A DNA stretch of 64,000 nucleotides from Enorma sp964624825 (GCA_964624825.1 CAZUYD010000004.1:40038-104037), one strand, 5' to 3'. Counted from the stretch's first letter, positions 42,037 to 51,399 are shown. The notes: generated by a model from the sequence alone, not told the origin. Numbers and translations are program-made.

Positions 42037-43071
42037 CTAATCGGGGTAGACGATGGCGTTCTTGATGACCGAACCCGAAGCGTGCTCGAGAATCGCCTGC
42101 TCGGTCTCGTCAATGCTGTACTCATTCTGTACGAATATCTCTTCGGGGAAAGCGCCCATCTTGATCATCTCAAATGTGCTGTGCACGTACATAGGAGTGG
42201 TATGGAACACGCCTTTCACCGTAATCTGGCTGTAATGCATGAGGTTGGCATCGAGTTCGACCTCGGATCCCTTTTTAAGACCACCGAAGAGAAGCACGAA
42301 GCCGCCTGGACGTGCCATATGCATAGCGCTCTCCCACACAGACGGAACGCCTGTTGCTTCGATGGCAACGTCGACCCCACGGCAATCCTCGGTCAAATTT
42401 TTCACGGCCTGCGCTTGGTCAGAAACCTCATCGACTTTGATAGCATCAACCGCCCCAAGTTTCTTAGCAGCCTCGAGGCGTGAAGCGGACATGTCACACG
42501 CAATGACATGAGCCCCGCGCAGCGCGCACATCCGCACAAAGCCAAGACCAATGGGACCGCAGCCGTTGACGCATACGTAATCGCCTATTTCGATGGGACA
42601 ATTTGCCGTCCCGTAGACGGAGCACGCCATTGGCTCCAAAAGGGCAGCCTGCTTATAGCTCATAGATTCGGGCAGATGAAACATATTCGTCTCAACAATA
42701 GGAGCGGGGATGAGCTGATATTCCGCATACGCGCCGTTGTCAAACTGATTCTGGATGAGATGCTCGCACATGGACTCGTCGCCGCGCTTGCAGTAGTAGC
42801 AATGCCCGCATGGGGCTGAGTTATGTGCCACCACGCGATCCCCTATCTTGAAATGCTCGACACCCTCGCCTACAGCGTACACGACGCCCGAAGCTTCATG
42901 GCCAAAGCCGAAGGGAGGCTCGTAGCGGTATCCACGTTTATATGTCTTTACGTCGGTGCCGCACGTAAGCGTCACTTTGTTTTTAATAACGACCTCGCCT
43001 GGACCAGGCACGGGGATAGGGGCCTCTTCAACGCGGATGTCTCCAGGTGCGTAGAACAGAACATGTTTCAT
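42037..43071 (-). CDS. Zinc-dependent medium-chain alcohol dehydrogenase
   Basis: A 344-residue polyol-type dehydrogenase. The catalytic zinc site includes TCGTDVKTY and GFGHEASGVV; the structural zinc loop has four Cys in CGHCYYCKRGDESMC; the NAD-binding GxGxxG is NGCGPIGLGF. Such enzymes oxidise sugar alcohols or sugar-alcohol phosphates to ketoses. It lies between a galactitol-type PTS and DhaKLM in one orientation, so the imported polyol phosphate is the likely substrate. Position of oxidation is unknown. Confidence 0.92.
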   Translation of the reverse strand: MKHVLFYAPGDIRVEEAPIPVPGPGEVVIKNKVTLTCGTDVKTYKRGYRYEPPFGFGHEASGVVYAVGEGVEHFKIGDRVVAHNSAPCGHCYYCKRGDESMCEHLIQNQFDNGAYAEYQLIPAPIVETNMFHLPESMSYKQAALLEPMACSVYGTANCPIEIGDYVCVNGCGPIGLGFVRMCALRGAHVIACDMSASRLEAAKKLGAVDAIKVDEVSDQAQAVKNLTEDCRGVDVAIEATGVPSVWESAMHMARPGGFVLLFGGLKKGSEVELDANLMHYSQITVKGVFHTTPMYVHSTFEMIKMGAFPEEIFVQNEYSIDETEQAILEHASGSVIKNAIVYPD

Positions 43072-43104
43072 GGTCGTAGTTGCTCCTTTTTGAGTTTCCC
43101 TTGT

Positions 43105-43326
43105 TTATTGCTTTTGAGAAGGACGAGAGGCGCCCATGAGATATTCCTCGGTAATTCCTATCTCGCGGTAGACACGGGGAAGCGGAATATAGCGAGACGT
43201 CCTGCGCAGTACCCAGACCAACGCCACAGCCGACAAGGTAACGAGCCAGCTACGCGTTAAGGCCGAGAAAACAAGCAGAGCAACCGCCGCAACGACGCCG
43301 ATGTGCCACGCAACCTGCTTGAGCAC
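43105..43326 (-). CDS. Small two-helix membrane protein
   Basis: A 73-residue hydrophobic protein with two likely helices (VAWHIGVVAAVALLVFSAL and WLVTLSAVALVWVL) and a basic, polar C-terminus (RRTSRYIPLPRVYREIG). GTG 43326 has GAGGAGG about 10 bases upstream. It is inserted between the PTS EIIC and the dehydrogenase genes. No known family is recognised; it may assist the permease or be a membrane adapter. Confidence 0.6.
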   Translation of the reverse strand: MLKQVAWHIGVVAAVALLVFSALTRSWLVTLSAVALVWVLRRTSRYIPLPRVYREIGITEEYLMGASRPSQKQ

Positions 43327-43398
43327 CTCTCATCAACCTCCTCTACATATGGTCGAACTCGAAGATGGCAAATTCGACCAGCATGATAAACATGAGCT

Positions 43399-44778
43399 CT
43401 ACTTCTCGGCGGCGACAGACTCGTCCTCTTTGATCCAGCCCATACGCACCGCAGCGTCATGCTCTTCCTTCTTCTGGGCGCGGAAGTAATAGAAGCCCAG
43501 CCCAACCAAAGCGACACAGGCTACGATGGCGCCGATGTTCAGGCGACATGCTTCGACGACAGCCCAGCGGATCTCAGCGATGTCCATGCCCCACCACGCG
43601 AGAAGCTGGCCATCGGGCACAGTGCCACCAGTGGCGTTAGCAAGCTCGGTAAGCATCGGGGCAAAGTCAGAGGCGGACCAACACAGAATGGGAACCATAA
43701 GCCAGCTGATGATGAGCATTTTGCGCATATCGCCCTTGCAGGCAACGAAGGCGGCGGCGCAAACGCATACATTCATGAGGTTGCCGAAGGGCAGCACACT
43801 GTTGCCAGGAAGAACAACCGCGCAGATAATCGCTACGGGAATGGTCAAGATAATTGCAACCCAGATTTCAGGGTTACCGGCAAGAATTGGCCAGTCGAGA
43901 CCAATAACCATCTCGCGGCCCGGGAAACGCTTGCGAATGAATGTGTTGGCAGCATCGGAGATGGGAGTAAGAGCCGTCATGAAGAGCTTGGAAACCATCG
44001 GGAAGAGCGTGAGGGCGCATCCGGCCTGAACGCCAGTCATGAGAGCGGTCATCCCCTGACCACCAATGAGGCCGATAAGCGTACCGATGATAAAGCCCAT
44101 GATGTGGTTCTCACCGAAGATGCCGAGCTTCTCCTTGAGCGCCGCGGCGTCAATCTTGCTGGTCTCTGGCATGATCTTATCCAGAATACGCGCTACCGGA
44201 TAGAAAATGATGTTAGAAAGAAACATGGGATGCGGCATGCCAATACCAGGAACGCCCGTTAGCTCTGTGATTTGGTTTTTGATGTTGTCGGAATTCTTGA
44301 GCTCCGCAATTATTTGAATCGCTGCCACCGCAAAGCCGAGGATGGCATTGCCGGTTACCGTGGAGACAAGGAATGCCGTGAAGATCTGGTTCGATACGTT
44401 CCACATGTCGACGTTGAGCGTCTTGGTCCAGCCAAAGACCAGCATGATGACGTTAATGCCGATCTGCACCGGGAACATAAGGAACGCGTAATCCCACGAC
44501 CAGCACAAACCGAGTGAGGGTGCCCAGCCCATATCGAGCGCGGTGAGCTGGATGCCGGTATTTTCCACAAACGCCTGAGCGGCCACCCCGACGGTATCGC
44601 TCATAAAGTCGATGACCATGTTGATGCCGATAAGGGCAACGCCAAGCGTAAGACCTGCAGAGATCGCCTTGGAGGGTTTGAGGCCAACAATGAGACCGAT
44701 GATAAAGATGACAATCGGCAGAAATACCGCGGCACCTAGATCTATCAATCCTTGGAAGACGGTCGCGAGCAGTTCCAT
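43399..44778 (-). CDS. gatC: PTS EIIC, galactitol (GatC) family
   Basis: A 459-residue permease with about ten or more helices. The start VFQGLIDLGAAVFLPIVIF and later MGWAPSLGLCWSWDYAFLMF and NSVLPFGNLMNVCVCAAAF match the GatC family, which imports galactitol and related polyols (arabitol, xylitol). AGGAGG lies 5 bases before ATG 44778. Its EIIB is encoded 9 bases upstream and EIIA further upstream. The adjacent dehydrogenase indicates a sugar alcohol as substrate; the exact one is not determined. Confidence 0.92.
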   Translation of the reverse strand: MELLATVFQGLIDLGAAVFLPIVIFIIGLIVGLKPSKAISAGLTLGVALIGINMVIDFMSDTVGVAAQAFVENTGIQLTALDMGWAPSLGLCWSWDYAFLMFPVQIGINVIMLVFGWTKTLNVDMWNVSNQIFTAFLVSTVTGNAILGFAVAAIQIIAELKNSDNIKNQITELTGVPGIGMPHPMFLSNIIFYPVARILDKIMPETSKIDAAALKEKLGIFGENHIMGFIIGTLIGLIGGQGMTALMTGVQAGCALTLFPMVSKLFMTALTPISDAANTFIRKRFPGREMVIGLDWPILAGNPEIWVAIILTIPVAIICAVVLPGNSVLPFGNLMNVCVCAAAFVACKGDMRKMLIISWLMVPILCWSASDFAPMLTELANATGGTVPDGQLLAWWGMDIAEIRWAVVEACRLNIGAIVACVALVGLGFYYFRAQKKEEHDAAVRMGWIKEDESVAAEK

Positions 44779-44787
44779 GAGTTCCTC

Positions 44788-45084
44788 CTACTTCAATCCA
44801 AGTGTCTCTACGATCTGATTCATTGCCTCATCGGCTCCCACGCCGATGAGAAACGGCATGCCGGAAATTACCGGGATTGGGAACTCCTGCGTACCGCCCG
44901 GCGTAGGTGTAATGGAAACGTAGAGATCGGCGTTTTGCATAAACATCTCAAGGGACTTGATGTCGACCGCCTCGCATTTTGCCTTTCCGGATAGACCCAT
45001 ATCTTCGAGCCTCCCGTTGATTTTGGTGGCAACGGTTGCGCTGGTCGCAATTCCACCTCCACATGCAACGATGATGTTCTTCAT
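44788..45084 (-). CDS. gatB: PTS EIIB, galactitol type
   Basis: A 98-residue EIIB with active-site Cys 8 in IIVACGGGIATSATVA. The remaining sequence (LYVSITPTPGGTQEFPIPV, then GVGADEAMNQIVETLG) fits GatB. ATG 45084 is preferred to 45132 because AGGAGG lies about 10 bases upstream. It takes phosphate from the EIIA encoded by the gene at 45278-45766. The 193 bases between the two genes hold no recognised feature. Confidence 0.92.
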   Translation of the reverse strand: MKNIIVACGGGIATSATVATKINGRLEDMGLSGKAKCEAVDIKSLEMFMQNADLYVSITPTPGGTQEFPIPVISGMPFLIGVGADEAMNQIVETLGLK

Positions 45085-45277
45085 GAGCCTGCTTCCTCCT
45101 TTTCCCTTCCGGCACCGCAATGATCTCGGCACCTTTTCCTTAACGTCTTGTTAGCACCTGCTATGCTTTTCGCACCTGAATGCGAAATCGCCCTGAACGA
45201 CGCTTTGCAACGGACTCCCAGAACACTGACGCGTGTACACAACAACCGATAATTCGCCAACGCTTCTCTGCCCATGT

Positions 45278-45766
45278 CTAGCCGTCGAGCTCCGCAACCA
45301 GGAAGCGCGCCATGTCCGCTGACGTACTAATCTTCTTGAGCTCCTGCATAGCCGCGGGGTCGGCAAGCATGCTAATCAGGCGCTGCAGGACGGAAAGATG
45401 ATGCTTATCACCTTTGGCTATAAGCATGAATGCGCACTCAACTGCCACATCGCGCACCCCATCACTCATCTCCTTGAACGTAACCGGATGCGCGAGTCGA
45501 CCGACCACAATGCCCGCCTTGATGACGTGATCCTGCACTATCGCATGCGGGACGGCGACCTTCATGACTTCGGTAGGAAGCCCCGTGGGATAGCTCTTCT
45601 CGCGCTCGATCACGTCTGCTGCGTATCCTGCAGTTACGTAACCAGCGTCTTCCGCCACCGCGGCAAGCTGTTCGATAAGGTCCTCTTTGCTCAAGGCCTC
45701 CACATCGAACAAAACGAGCTCTGGAGCGACAAGGTCGGCAATCTTAACAGCAGCCGCAGTTTCCAT
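45278..45766 (-). CDS. gatA: PTS EIIA, galactitol/fructose-type
   Basis: A 162-residue EIIA. The active-site His is residue 74 in MKVAVPHAIVQ, followed by the usual IKAGIVVGRLAHPVTFKEM segment and a helical C-terminus. It completes the galactitol-type PTS with GatB and GatC. It begins 11 bases after the RhaD-like aldolase gene. No additional domains are present. Confidence 0.92.
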   Translation of the reverse strand: METAAAVKIADLVAPELVLFDVEALSKEDLIEQLAAVAEDAGYVTAGYAADVIEREKSYPTGLPTEVMKVAVPHAIVQDHVIKAGIVVGRLAHPVTFKEMSDGVRDVAVECAFMLIAKGDKHHLSVLQRLISMLADPAAMQELKKISTSADMARFLVAELDG

Positions 45767-45777
45767 GGCTTTCCTCT

Positions 45778-46608
45778 CTAGATGTTCGCAATGAGCCCGA
45801 AGTGGTCGGCAAGCTGACGCAATTGGTCATCAGCGATGCATTGCTTGAGCTGTCCGCCCACGGCAACATAGACCTGCGCATTCTTTTCGATGGTTTCGAT
45901 AAGACCAATTACCTCGTCAAATGATTCACCAGATGCAAACATCCCGTGATAAGGCCACACTACTACTCGATATGCATGCATCTTCTCTGCTGTAGCGGGA
46001 GCGATCGGGCCCTCGCCGCATGGCATCCAAGGAAGCGTACCGATGCCCTCGGGAAACACGAGGATGCACTCGGAGTTGAGCGACCAAAGCGTCTTGGTAA
46101 ATGCACGCTCCTCCATGTTTGCAATGGTTGACATGGCGTTGACATAGGTGGGATGACAGTGCATAACGATGCGATTGTTTTTGTTTGCAGAGAGACGGGC
46201 GGCGTGGCAGAGCAGATGGGCAGGCAGCTCACTTGTCGGTCGGCCAGAACCGTTGCTATATCCCCACAGAATCTCATAACAGCCATCCTGTACCCGGAGC
46301 ACGCCCATATCCTGTTCGACGCGCTCTGCGATGGTGCGGAACTGAGCTCCCGAACGCGTGGCGAGAAAACAACGACCTTCAAGGTCGCAGGTGTCAAACG
46401 TGGCGGGAACGACCACCGGATCGCTCATGAAAAATGGCTCGAGCTCGGCTAGCTCCTTCTCGGAAAGCAGGTAGCTCAGATTGCCCGCGTGGAATTCGCC
46501 CCAGCCAGCTTGCCAGAAGTAATGGCACGATGAAACAGCCTCTCGCATAAGCGACGTGTCTGCAATAGACGACCCAAGCGAAGGCAGAATATCAGTCTGA
46601 GAAGCCAT
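45778..46608 (-). CDS. Class II aldolase/RhaD-like (rhamnulose-1-phosphate aldolase family)
   Basis: A 276-residue zinc aldolase of the RhaD/FucA superfamily. WQAGWGEFHAGNLSYLL corresponds to the phosphate-binding GGN region, MHCHPTYVNAMS supplies two zinc His, and YHGMFASG a third. RhaD splits a ketose 1-phosphate into DHAP and an aldehyde; the presence of DhaKLM downstream suggests that this one may release free dihydroxyacetone. ATG 46608 is used with GGAGG 5 bases upstream. It is the first gene of the operon, with a good promoter about 45 bases before it. No other rhamnose genes (RhaA, RhaB) are present. Confidence 0.85.
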   Translation of the reverse strand: MASQTDILPSLGSSIADTSLMREAVSSCHYFWQAGWGEFHAGNLSYLLSEKELAELEPFFMSDPVVVPATFDTCDLEGRCFLATRSGAQFRTIAERVEQDMGVLRVQDGCYEILWGYSNGSGRPTSELPAHLLCHAARLSANKNNRIVMHCHPTYVNAMSTIANMEERAFTKTLWSLNSECILVFPEGIGTLPWMPCGEGPIAPATAEKMHAYRVVVWPYHGMFASGESFDEVIGLIETIEKNAQVYVAVGGQLKQCIADDQLRQLADHFGLIANI

Positions 46609-46939
46609 CTTTTCCTCCATTTTTATCTCGTTTTATCTCTTTTTTTCTGTGATTATAATTTGATGTTCGCCTATGTCTAGATTTTGAAAGATAAAAGTTG
46701 AATTAAGTAGATAAACGTAGGTTTTTGTCGGATAAGCGGTTGTCAGAGGCTGAACCCGAATTGCTACAAGACTCCCTGCGTTTGGTGCTTTTGATGCCCA
46801 TCAAGAAGCTCGGCAATCGCCCCTCCCCCGCTCGGCCACTACCTGCCCGTAGCTACCGCATCGATGCAATAGCCTGTTGACGATTCGTCAGCCGATGTAG
46901 CAAACTTAAGATATGTTGCAAATGAGGGGTGGTACCACT
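46609..46939. promoter_or_regulatory. Divergent region between the sugar-alcohol operon and a TetR gene
   Basis: A 331-base region with AT-rich sequence at 46615-46740. It contains the operon promoter and four TTTATCT/AGATAAA boxes at 46622-46628, 46632-46638, 46689-46695 and 46709-46715. The right half is GC-rich and without clear features. No gene seen. Confidence 0.6.
46652..46679 (-). promoter_or_regulatory. Promoter of the sugar-alcohol operon
   Basis: On the minus strand TATAAT (46657-46652) is a consensus -10, with TAGACA (46679-46674) 16 bases upstream as -35. Transcription would start about 35-40 bases before the aldolase ATG, with two AGATAAA boxes in the leader and two upstream of -35, fitting DeoR repression. 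Confidence 0.65.
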
Positions 46940-47572
46940 ATGTCAGGCGAGCAAGGACGCGTACGATCCGAGCGTCATCCACACGACACGCGCCGGGACG
47001 AGATTCTTCAGGCAGTGATCGACGTATGCTCCGAAGAGGGCATCGGCAAGCTTTCGATCTCCAGCGTCACCGCTCGCGTGGGATGCACGCGCTCGCTTTT
47101 CTACCATTACTTCCCCAACAAGGAGGAGGCGCTGCAAGCAGCGCTCGACTACACCATCGATGCGTTCATCGCACGGCTGCGTTCCTGGAACGAGAGCCGC
47201 ACGCTCGGCGACATCGAGGGCGCGCTCGACAGCATCTCGAAGCTGCTCAAGACGCTCGTACTCGAGATGCCGGGAATATCGGGGTCGATTAGCGTGGGCG
47301 GCGACGCGGTGCTCTACACGGCCTTTGTCAACCGCGTTGCCGAACGATGCGCGCGCTACATGTGCGAGTCGACGGTCGTAGATTTTGCCCAATACCATGA
47401 AATACTGATCGACAACGTGTTCGAGACGTTCTATGTGCTCATCAGCGGACTCATCCTGTACATCCGCGCGCATCAGGATGTCCCGGTCTCGGTCATCAAA
47501 GATATCATCGCGTGCACGCTGCACATCGAAGGGTACACCGAAAAATACAAGGATCGCAGGCCAGCAAGATAA
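46940..47572 (+). CDS. TetR-family transcriptional regulator
   Basis: A 210-residue TetR protein with helix-turn-helix DEILQAVIDVCSEEGIGKLS and ARVGCTRSLFYHYFPNKEEAL, then a helical ligand domain. ATG 46940 has GAGGGG about 10 bases upstream. It is divergent from the sugar-alcohol operon by more than 300 bases, so a role there is possible but not required, since a DeoR gene already closes that locus. The ligand domain is not recognised. Confidence 0.85.
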   Translation: MSGEQGRVRSERHPHDTRRDEILQAVIDVCSEEGIGKLSISSVTARVGCTRSLFYHYFPNKEEALQAALDYTIDAFIARLRSWNESRTLGDIEGALDSISKLLKTLVLEMPGISGSISVGGDAVLYTAFVNRVAERCARYMCESTVVDFAQYHEILIDNVFETFYVLISGLILYIRAHQDVPVSVIKDIIACTLHIEGYTEKYKDRRPAR

Positions 47573-47706
47573 GAAGCAGCAAGCATATCAGCCTTGCGCG
47601 ACGGCATGACATCGCTTCTGAACGGGAGCGCACCGCTACCGGCGATAGCGCGCACGCCGATCATGCGCGGCGGGTCGAAGCGGCTGACGGACCCGTCTCA
47701 ACAGGG

Positions 47707-47976
47707 TTAGCTCCACGGATCGCGCTCGAATAGCGGCTCGGGCTCAGGACGCCGATCGGAGTACGGGTCGTACCCGTCATCATCCTCATTTTCAGCACGA
47801 ATGAATGGGTTATCTGGAGACGTCGTGCGCTGACGGCGGGCGGCACGCTGGCGTTGAGCTGCGTCATGGCGATGAATCGAACCTTGCCGCTGAGTTTCGC
47901 CCGCGTGCTGTTCCGCATGCGCGCCCGTGCGCTCCGTCTTCGGCGTCCCCGTCGTCACATCTTGCTGTTCACCCAT
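47707..47976 (-). CDS. Small disordered acidic/basic protein
   Basis: An 89-residue hypothetical protein, rich in Gln, Arg, Glu and Asp (HAEQHAGETQRQGSIHRHD, ending RRPEPEPLFERDPWS). ATG 47976 has GAAGGG 8 bases upstream. No fold, signal peptide or membrane helix is visible. The codon pattern is plausible, but low complexity makes this call uncertain. It is convergent with the TetR gene and divergent from luxS. Confidence 0.5.
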   Translation of the reverse strand: MGEQQDVTTGTPKTERTGAHAEQHAGETQRQGSIHRHDAAQRQRAARRQRTTSPDNPFIRAENEDDDGYDPYSDRRPEPEPLFERDPWS

Positions 47977-48100
47977 TGCCGCAACCCTTCGCATCGCCTA
48001 GCCGCGCAACCCATTATCCTCGGTTCGCATACAATCAAATCAGAACCTCTCGTTTATCATACGAGTTTCGACAAGCAACTGAATGCCATCTGGAGGCCCC

Positions 48101-48586
48101 ATGGAACCCATCGCGAGCTTCACCGTTGACCACCTCGCCCTCGAACCGGGTGTCTATGTTTCGCGCATCGATTGCGACCCGGCAACCGGGGCAACGGTAA
48201 CTACCTTCGACATCAGGCTCACCGCGCCCAACCGCGAGCCCGTGATGAACACCGCCGAGGTTCACACCATCGAGCACTTGGGCGCGACGTTTCTCCGCAA
48301 CGATCCCACGTGGAGCGCGCGCATCGTCTACTTTGGCCCTATGGGGTGCCGCACCGGCTTTTACCTGGTCGTATTTGGCGAAGCGACCGCACGGGAGATT
48401 GTGCCGCTCATCACCGCGCTGTTCGAGTTCGTGGTGAACTTCACCGGCGAGATCCCCGGTGCCGCGCCCGAAGCTTGCGGAAACTATCTTGACCAGAACC
48501 TCCCCGCGGCGCAATGGTGGGCGCGGCGCTTCCTGCGCAACACGCTTGCCGACATCGACGATGCGCACCTGGTCTACCCGAGCTGA
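48101..48586 (+). CDS. luxS: S-ribosylhomocysteine lyase LuxS
   Basis: A 161-residue metalloenzyme that splits S-ribosylhomocysteine into homocysteine and the precursor of autoinducer-2. Metal ligands are His 55 and His 59 in HTIEHLGATFLRN and Cys 126 in EACGNYLD; the catalytic Cys is 83 in MGCRTGFYLVVFG. ATG 48101 starts the conserved IASFTVDH; GGAGG lies about 4 bases before it, and the ATG at 48083 has no site. It is a single gene with a hairpin downstream; no pfs or methionine-cycle gene is adjacent. Confidence 0.97.
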   Translation: MEPIASFTVDHLALEPGVYVSRIDCDPATGATVTTFDIRLTAPNREPVMNTAEVHTIEHLGATFLRNDPTWSARIVYFGPMGCRTGFYLVVFGEATAREIVPLITALFEFVVNFTGEIPGAAPEACGNYLDQNLPAAQWWARRFLRNTLADIDDAHLVYPS

Positions 48587-48613
48587 CCCTGAAAAGCCGA
48601 CCCATAAGACGAG

Positions 48614-48642
48614 GAGGCCGCCGCCTTGCAGGCGACGGCCTC
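48614..48642. terminator. Terminator-like hairpin between luxS and clpB
   Basis: GAGGCCGCCGCC at 48614-48625 pairs with GGCGACGGCCTC at 48631-48642 with one mismatch and a 5-base loop. It lies between two convergent genes and lacks a clear T-run. Confidence 0.55.
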
Positions 48643-48822
48643 GCGCACCGTTTCACCCATGGAGCTTCGCCTCGCACGTGCCACTGCGCCCAACACGCCG
48701 CAAGCCCGCACACCGCGCGCGCCGAGACGCCACCAAGCCGGCCACAGGACGCAGGGCACGATGCCGCCACGCATCGCGCGTGCCGCGACGCCGCATGACA
48801 CGCCTCGTACCCATGAGCTCAG

Positions 48823-51399
48823 TTACGCCACAAAGAACATCCCGTCGGTATCCACGTCGATGGTTATCGCGTCTCCTTCGTGCACCGTACCGTCGATGAT
48901 AGCGCGCGCGATGCAGTCTACCACCTCGTTTTGAATGAGCCGCTTCAGCGGACGGGCACCATATGCTGGATCGAGGCCGCCCACTGCAAGCATCTGCTTT
49001 GCCGCAGGCGCGACGGTAAGCGTCATGCGCTGCTTCGCTAGGCGTTCGCGCACGCGCGCAAGCTGGATGTCCACAATCTGATCGATCTGCTCCATGCCAA
49101 GCGGATGGAACATCACGATGTCATCGATGCGGTTCAAGAACTCCGGACGGAAGGTCCGGCGCATCGCCTCGTCGACCACGCGCTTTAGCTCGTCATTGCT
49201 GCCGGTGTGCTCGGCGATAGCCTGGCTGCCCACGTTCGACGTCATGATGATGATCGTGTTCTTGAAGCTCACCTGACGCCCCTGGCCATCGGTCAGGCGC
49301 CCGTCGTCGAGCACCTGCAGCAACACGTTGAACACGTCCGGATGCGCCTTTTCCATCTCGTCGAGCAAGATGACGCTGTACGGGCGACGACGCACGGCCT
49401 CGGTGAGCTGGCCTCCCTCGTCGTAACCCACGTATCCTGGAGGCGCGCCGATGAGCCGCTGCACGCTGAACTTCTCCATGTACTCGGACATATCGATGCG
49501 CACGAGCGCCCGCTCATCGTCGAACAGGCACTCGGCCAGCGCTTTGGCGAGCTCGGTCTTACCCACGCCGGTGGGGCCTAGGAAGAAGAAGCTGCCGATC
49601 GGTTGATCGGGATCGGACAGCCCCGCGCGGCTGCGGCGCACCGCCGCCGAGACTGCACGAACCGCCTCGTCCTGGCCGATGACCCGCTTGTGCAGCTCTT
49701 CCTCGAGCCCTTGAAGCTTCTCGAGCTCACCTTGCATCATCTTCGACACGGGCACGCCCGTCCAGGCGCTTACCACCTCGGCAATCTCGTCCGAGGTCAC
49801 CTGCTCGTTGAGCGCGGCGCCTTTGTCCTTCTGCGCCACGACCTCCGCCTCGGCGGCCGACATTTCGCGTTCGAGTCCCGGAATCACCGAATAGCGCAGC
49901 TCGCTTGCACGGGCGAGGTCGCCGTCGCGCGTGACGCGCTCCTCCTCGCCGCGTGCCTCGTCCAGCTTGCCCTTGAGCTCCTGCACGCGGTCGATCGCGT
50001 TCTTCTGGTTGAGCCAGCCGGCCTTCTGCACGTCGAGCCTCTCCCGAACCGCAACCATCTCTTGACGCAGGTTCTCCAAGCGCTCCTTGCTGGCGTCGTC
50101 TTGCTCCTTTATGAGCGCCTGCTCCTCGATCTGCATCTGCGTGAGCTGCCGCTCGATGGCATCGATCTCTGCCGGCATGGAATCGAGCTCCATGCGCAAC
50201 CGGCTTGCGGCCTCATCAACCAGATCGATCGCCTTGTCGGGCAGGAAACGATCGGAGATGTACCGGTCGGAGAGGTCAGCCGCCGACACGAGCGCGCCGT
50301 CGGTGATGTGCACACCGTGGAAGATCTCGTACTTTTCTTTCAGGCCGCGCAGGATGGAGACGGTATCCTCCACGCTCGGCTCGTCCACCAGCACCGTTTG
50401 GAACCGGCGCGCGAGCGCCGCGTCCTTTTCGATGTACTTGCGATACTCGTCGAGCGTGGTTGCGCCGATGGCATGCAGATCGCCGCGCGCGAGCGCCGGC
50501 TTGAGGATGTTGCCCGCGTCCATGGAGCCCTCGCCGGCTCCGGCGCCTACGATGGTGTGCAGCTCGTCGATGAACAGGATGATCTGGCCGTTCGACTTCT
50601 CGACTTCCTTGAGCACGGCCTTCAAACGATCCTCGAACTCACCACGGTACTTGGCGCCGGCCACGAGCGCGCTCATGTCGAGCTCGATGAGGTCCTTGTC
50701 GCGCAGCGTGCTCGGCACATCGCCCGCCACGATGCGCTGGGCGATGCCCTCCACGATGGCGGTCTTCCCCACGCCCGGCTCGCCGATGAGCACCGGGTTG
50801 TTCTTGGTGCGGCGGCTGAGCACCTGAATGGTGCGGCGAATCTCTTCGGCGCGGCCGATAACCGGGTCGAGCTTACCTGCGCGCGCGAGGTCGCAGACGT
50901 TGCGCCCATACTGCTCAAGCGCTTCGAACTGGGTTTTATCCGTCTCGCTGGTCACGCGATCGTCGCCGCGCAGCTCCTGGTATACCTCCTCGATGCGCTC
51001 GCGCGTAACGCCGGCGTCTTTTAGCACCTGGCCGGCATCGCCTTTGTCTTCAGCGAGCGCCATAAGCAAATGCTCGGTCACCACGAAGTTATCCTCCATC
51101 TTGGAGGCATGCTTCTCGGCGCGCTCGAGCACATGCACCAGATCGCGCGAAAGCCCCATCTGCGTGCTGCCGCCGCTCACCTTGGGCGCACGGTCGATCG
51201 TCTCCTGCGTGGCGCGCGCAAGCTGCGCTGGGTCGGCGCCAACGCGCTCGACAATGACGGAGATGTTGCGCTCACCGCTGGTCAGAAGAGCGGAAAGCAA
51301 ATGGATGGGTTCGACGACACCCGCCTGCGCATCGCTTGCGATGCCCATGGCCGTCTGCAGCACCTCTTTCGAGGTAATCGCCAATTTGTCGATTCTCAT
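48823..51399 (-). CDS. clpB: ATP-dependent chaperone ClpB
   Basis: An 858-residue disaggregase that works with DnaK to recover aggregated proteins. In order: N-terminal repeat domain (~1-150), first AAA+ module with Walker A GEPGVGKT and Walker B ILFIDELHTIVGAG, a coiled-coil middle domain (ERQLTQMQIEEQALIKEQD region, which marks ClpB and not ClpA/C), and second AAA+ module with GPTGVGKT and VILLDEMEKAH. ATG 51399 starts RIDKLAITSKEVLQTA; an AGAGAGG lies upstream. No HspR or DnaK gene is adjacent. Confidence 0.96.
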   Translation of the reverse strand: MRIDKLAITSKEVLQTAMGIASDAQAGVVEPIHLLSALLTSGERNISVIVERVGADPAQLARATQETIDRAPKVSGGSTQMGLSRDLVHVLERAEKHASKMEDNFVVTEHLLMALAEDKGDAGQVLKDAGVTRERIEEVYQELRGDDRVTSETDKTQFEALEQYGRNVCDLARAGKLDPVIGRAEEIRRTIQVLSRRTKNNPVLIGEPGVGKTAIVEGIAQRIVAGDVPSTLRDKDLIELDMSALVAGAKYRGEFEDRLKAVLKEVEKSNGQIILFIDELHTIVGAGAGEGSMDAGNILKPALARGDLHAIGATTLDEYRKYIEKDAALARRFQTVLVDEPSVEDTVSILRGLKEKYEIFHGVHITDGALVSAADLSDRYISDRFLPDKAIDLVDEAASRLRMELDSMPAEIDAIERQLTQMQIEEQALIKEQDDASKERLENLRQEMVAVRERLDVQKAGWLNQKNAIDRVQELKGKLDEARGEEERVTRDGDLARASELRYSVIPGLEREMSAAEAEVVAQKDKGAALNEQVTSDEIAEVVSAWTGVPVSKMMQGELEKLQGLEEELHKRVIGQDEAVRAVSAAVRRSRAGLSDPDQPIGSFFFLGPTGVGKTELAKALAECLFDDERALVRIDMSEYMEKFSVQRLIGAPPGYVGYDEGGQLTEAVRRRPYSVILLDEMEKAHPDVFNVLLQVLDDGRLTDGQGRQVSFKNTIIIMTSNVGSQAIAEHTGSNDELKRVVDEAMRRTFRPEFLNRIDDIVMFHPLGMEQIDQIVDIQLARVRERLAKQRMTLTVAPAAKQMLAVGGLDPAYGARPLKRLIQNEVVDCIARAIIDGTVHEGDAITIDVDTDGMFFVA

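Noticed and set aside
49603..51024. A 473-residue plus-strand frame opposite clpB
   Set aside because: Antisense to an unambiguous ClpB coding sequence, without a ribosome-binding site.
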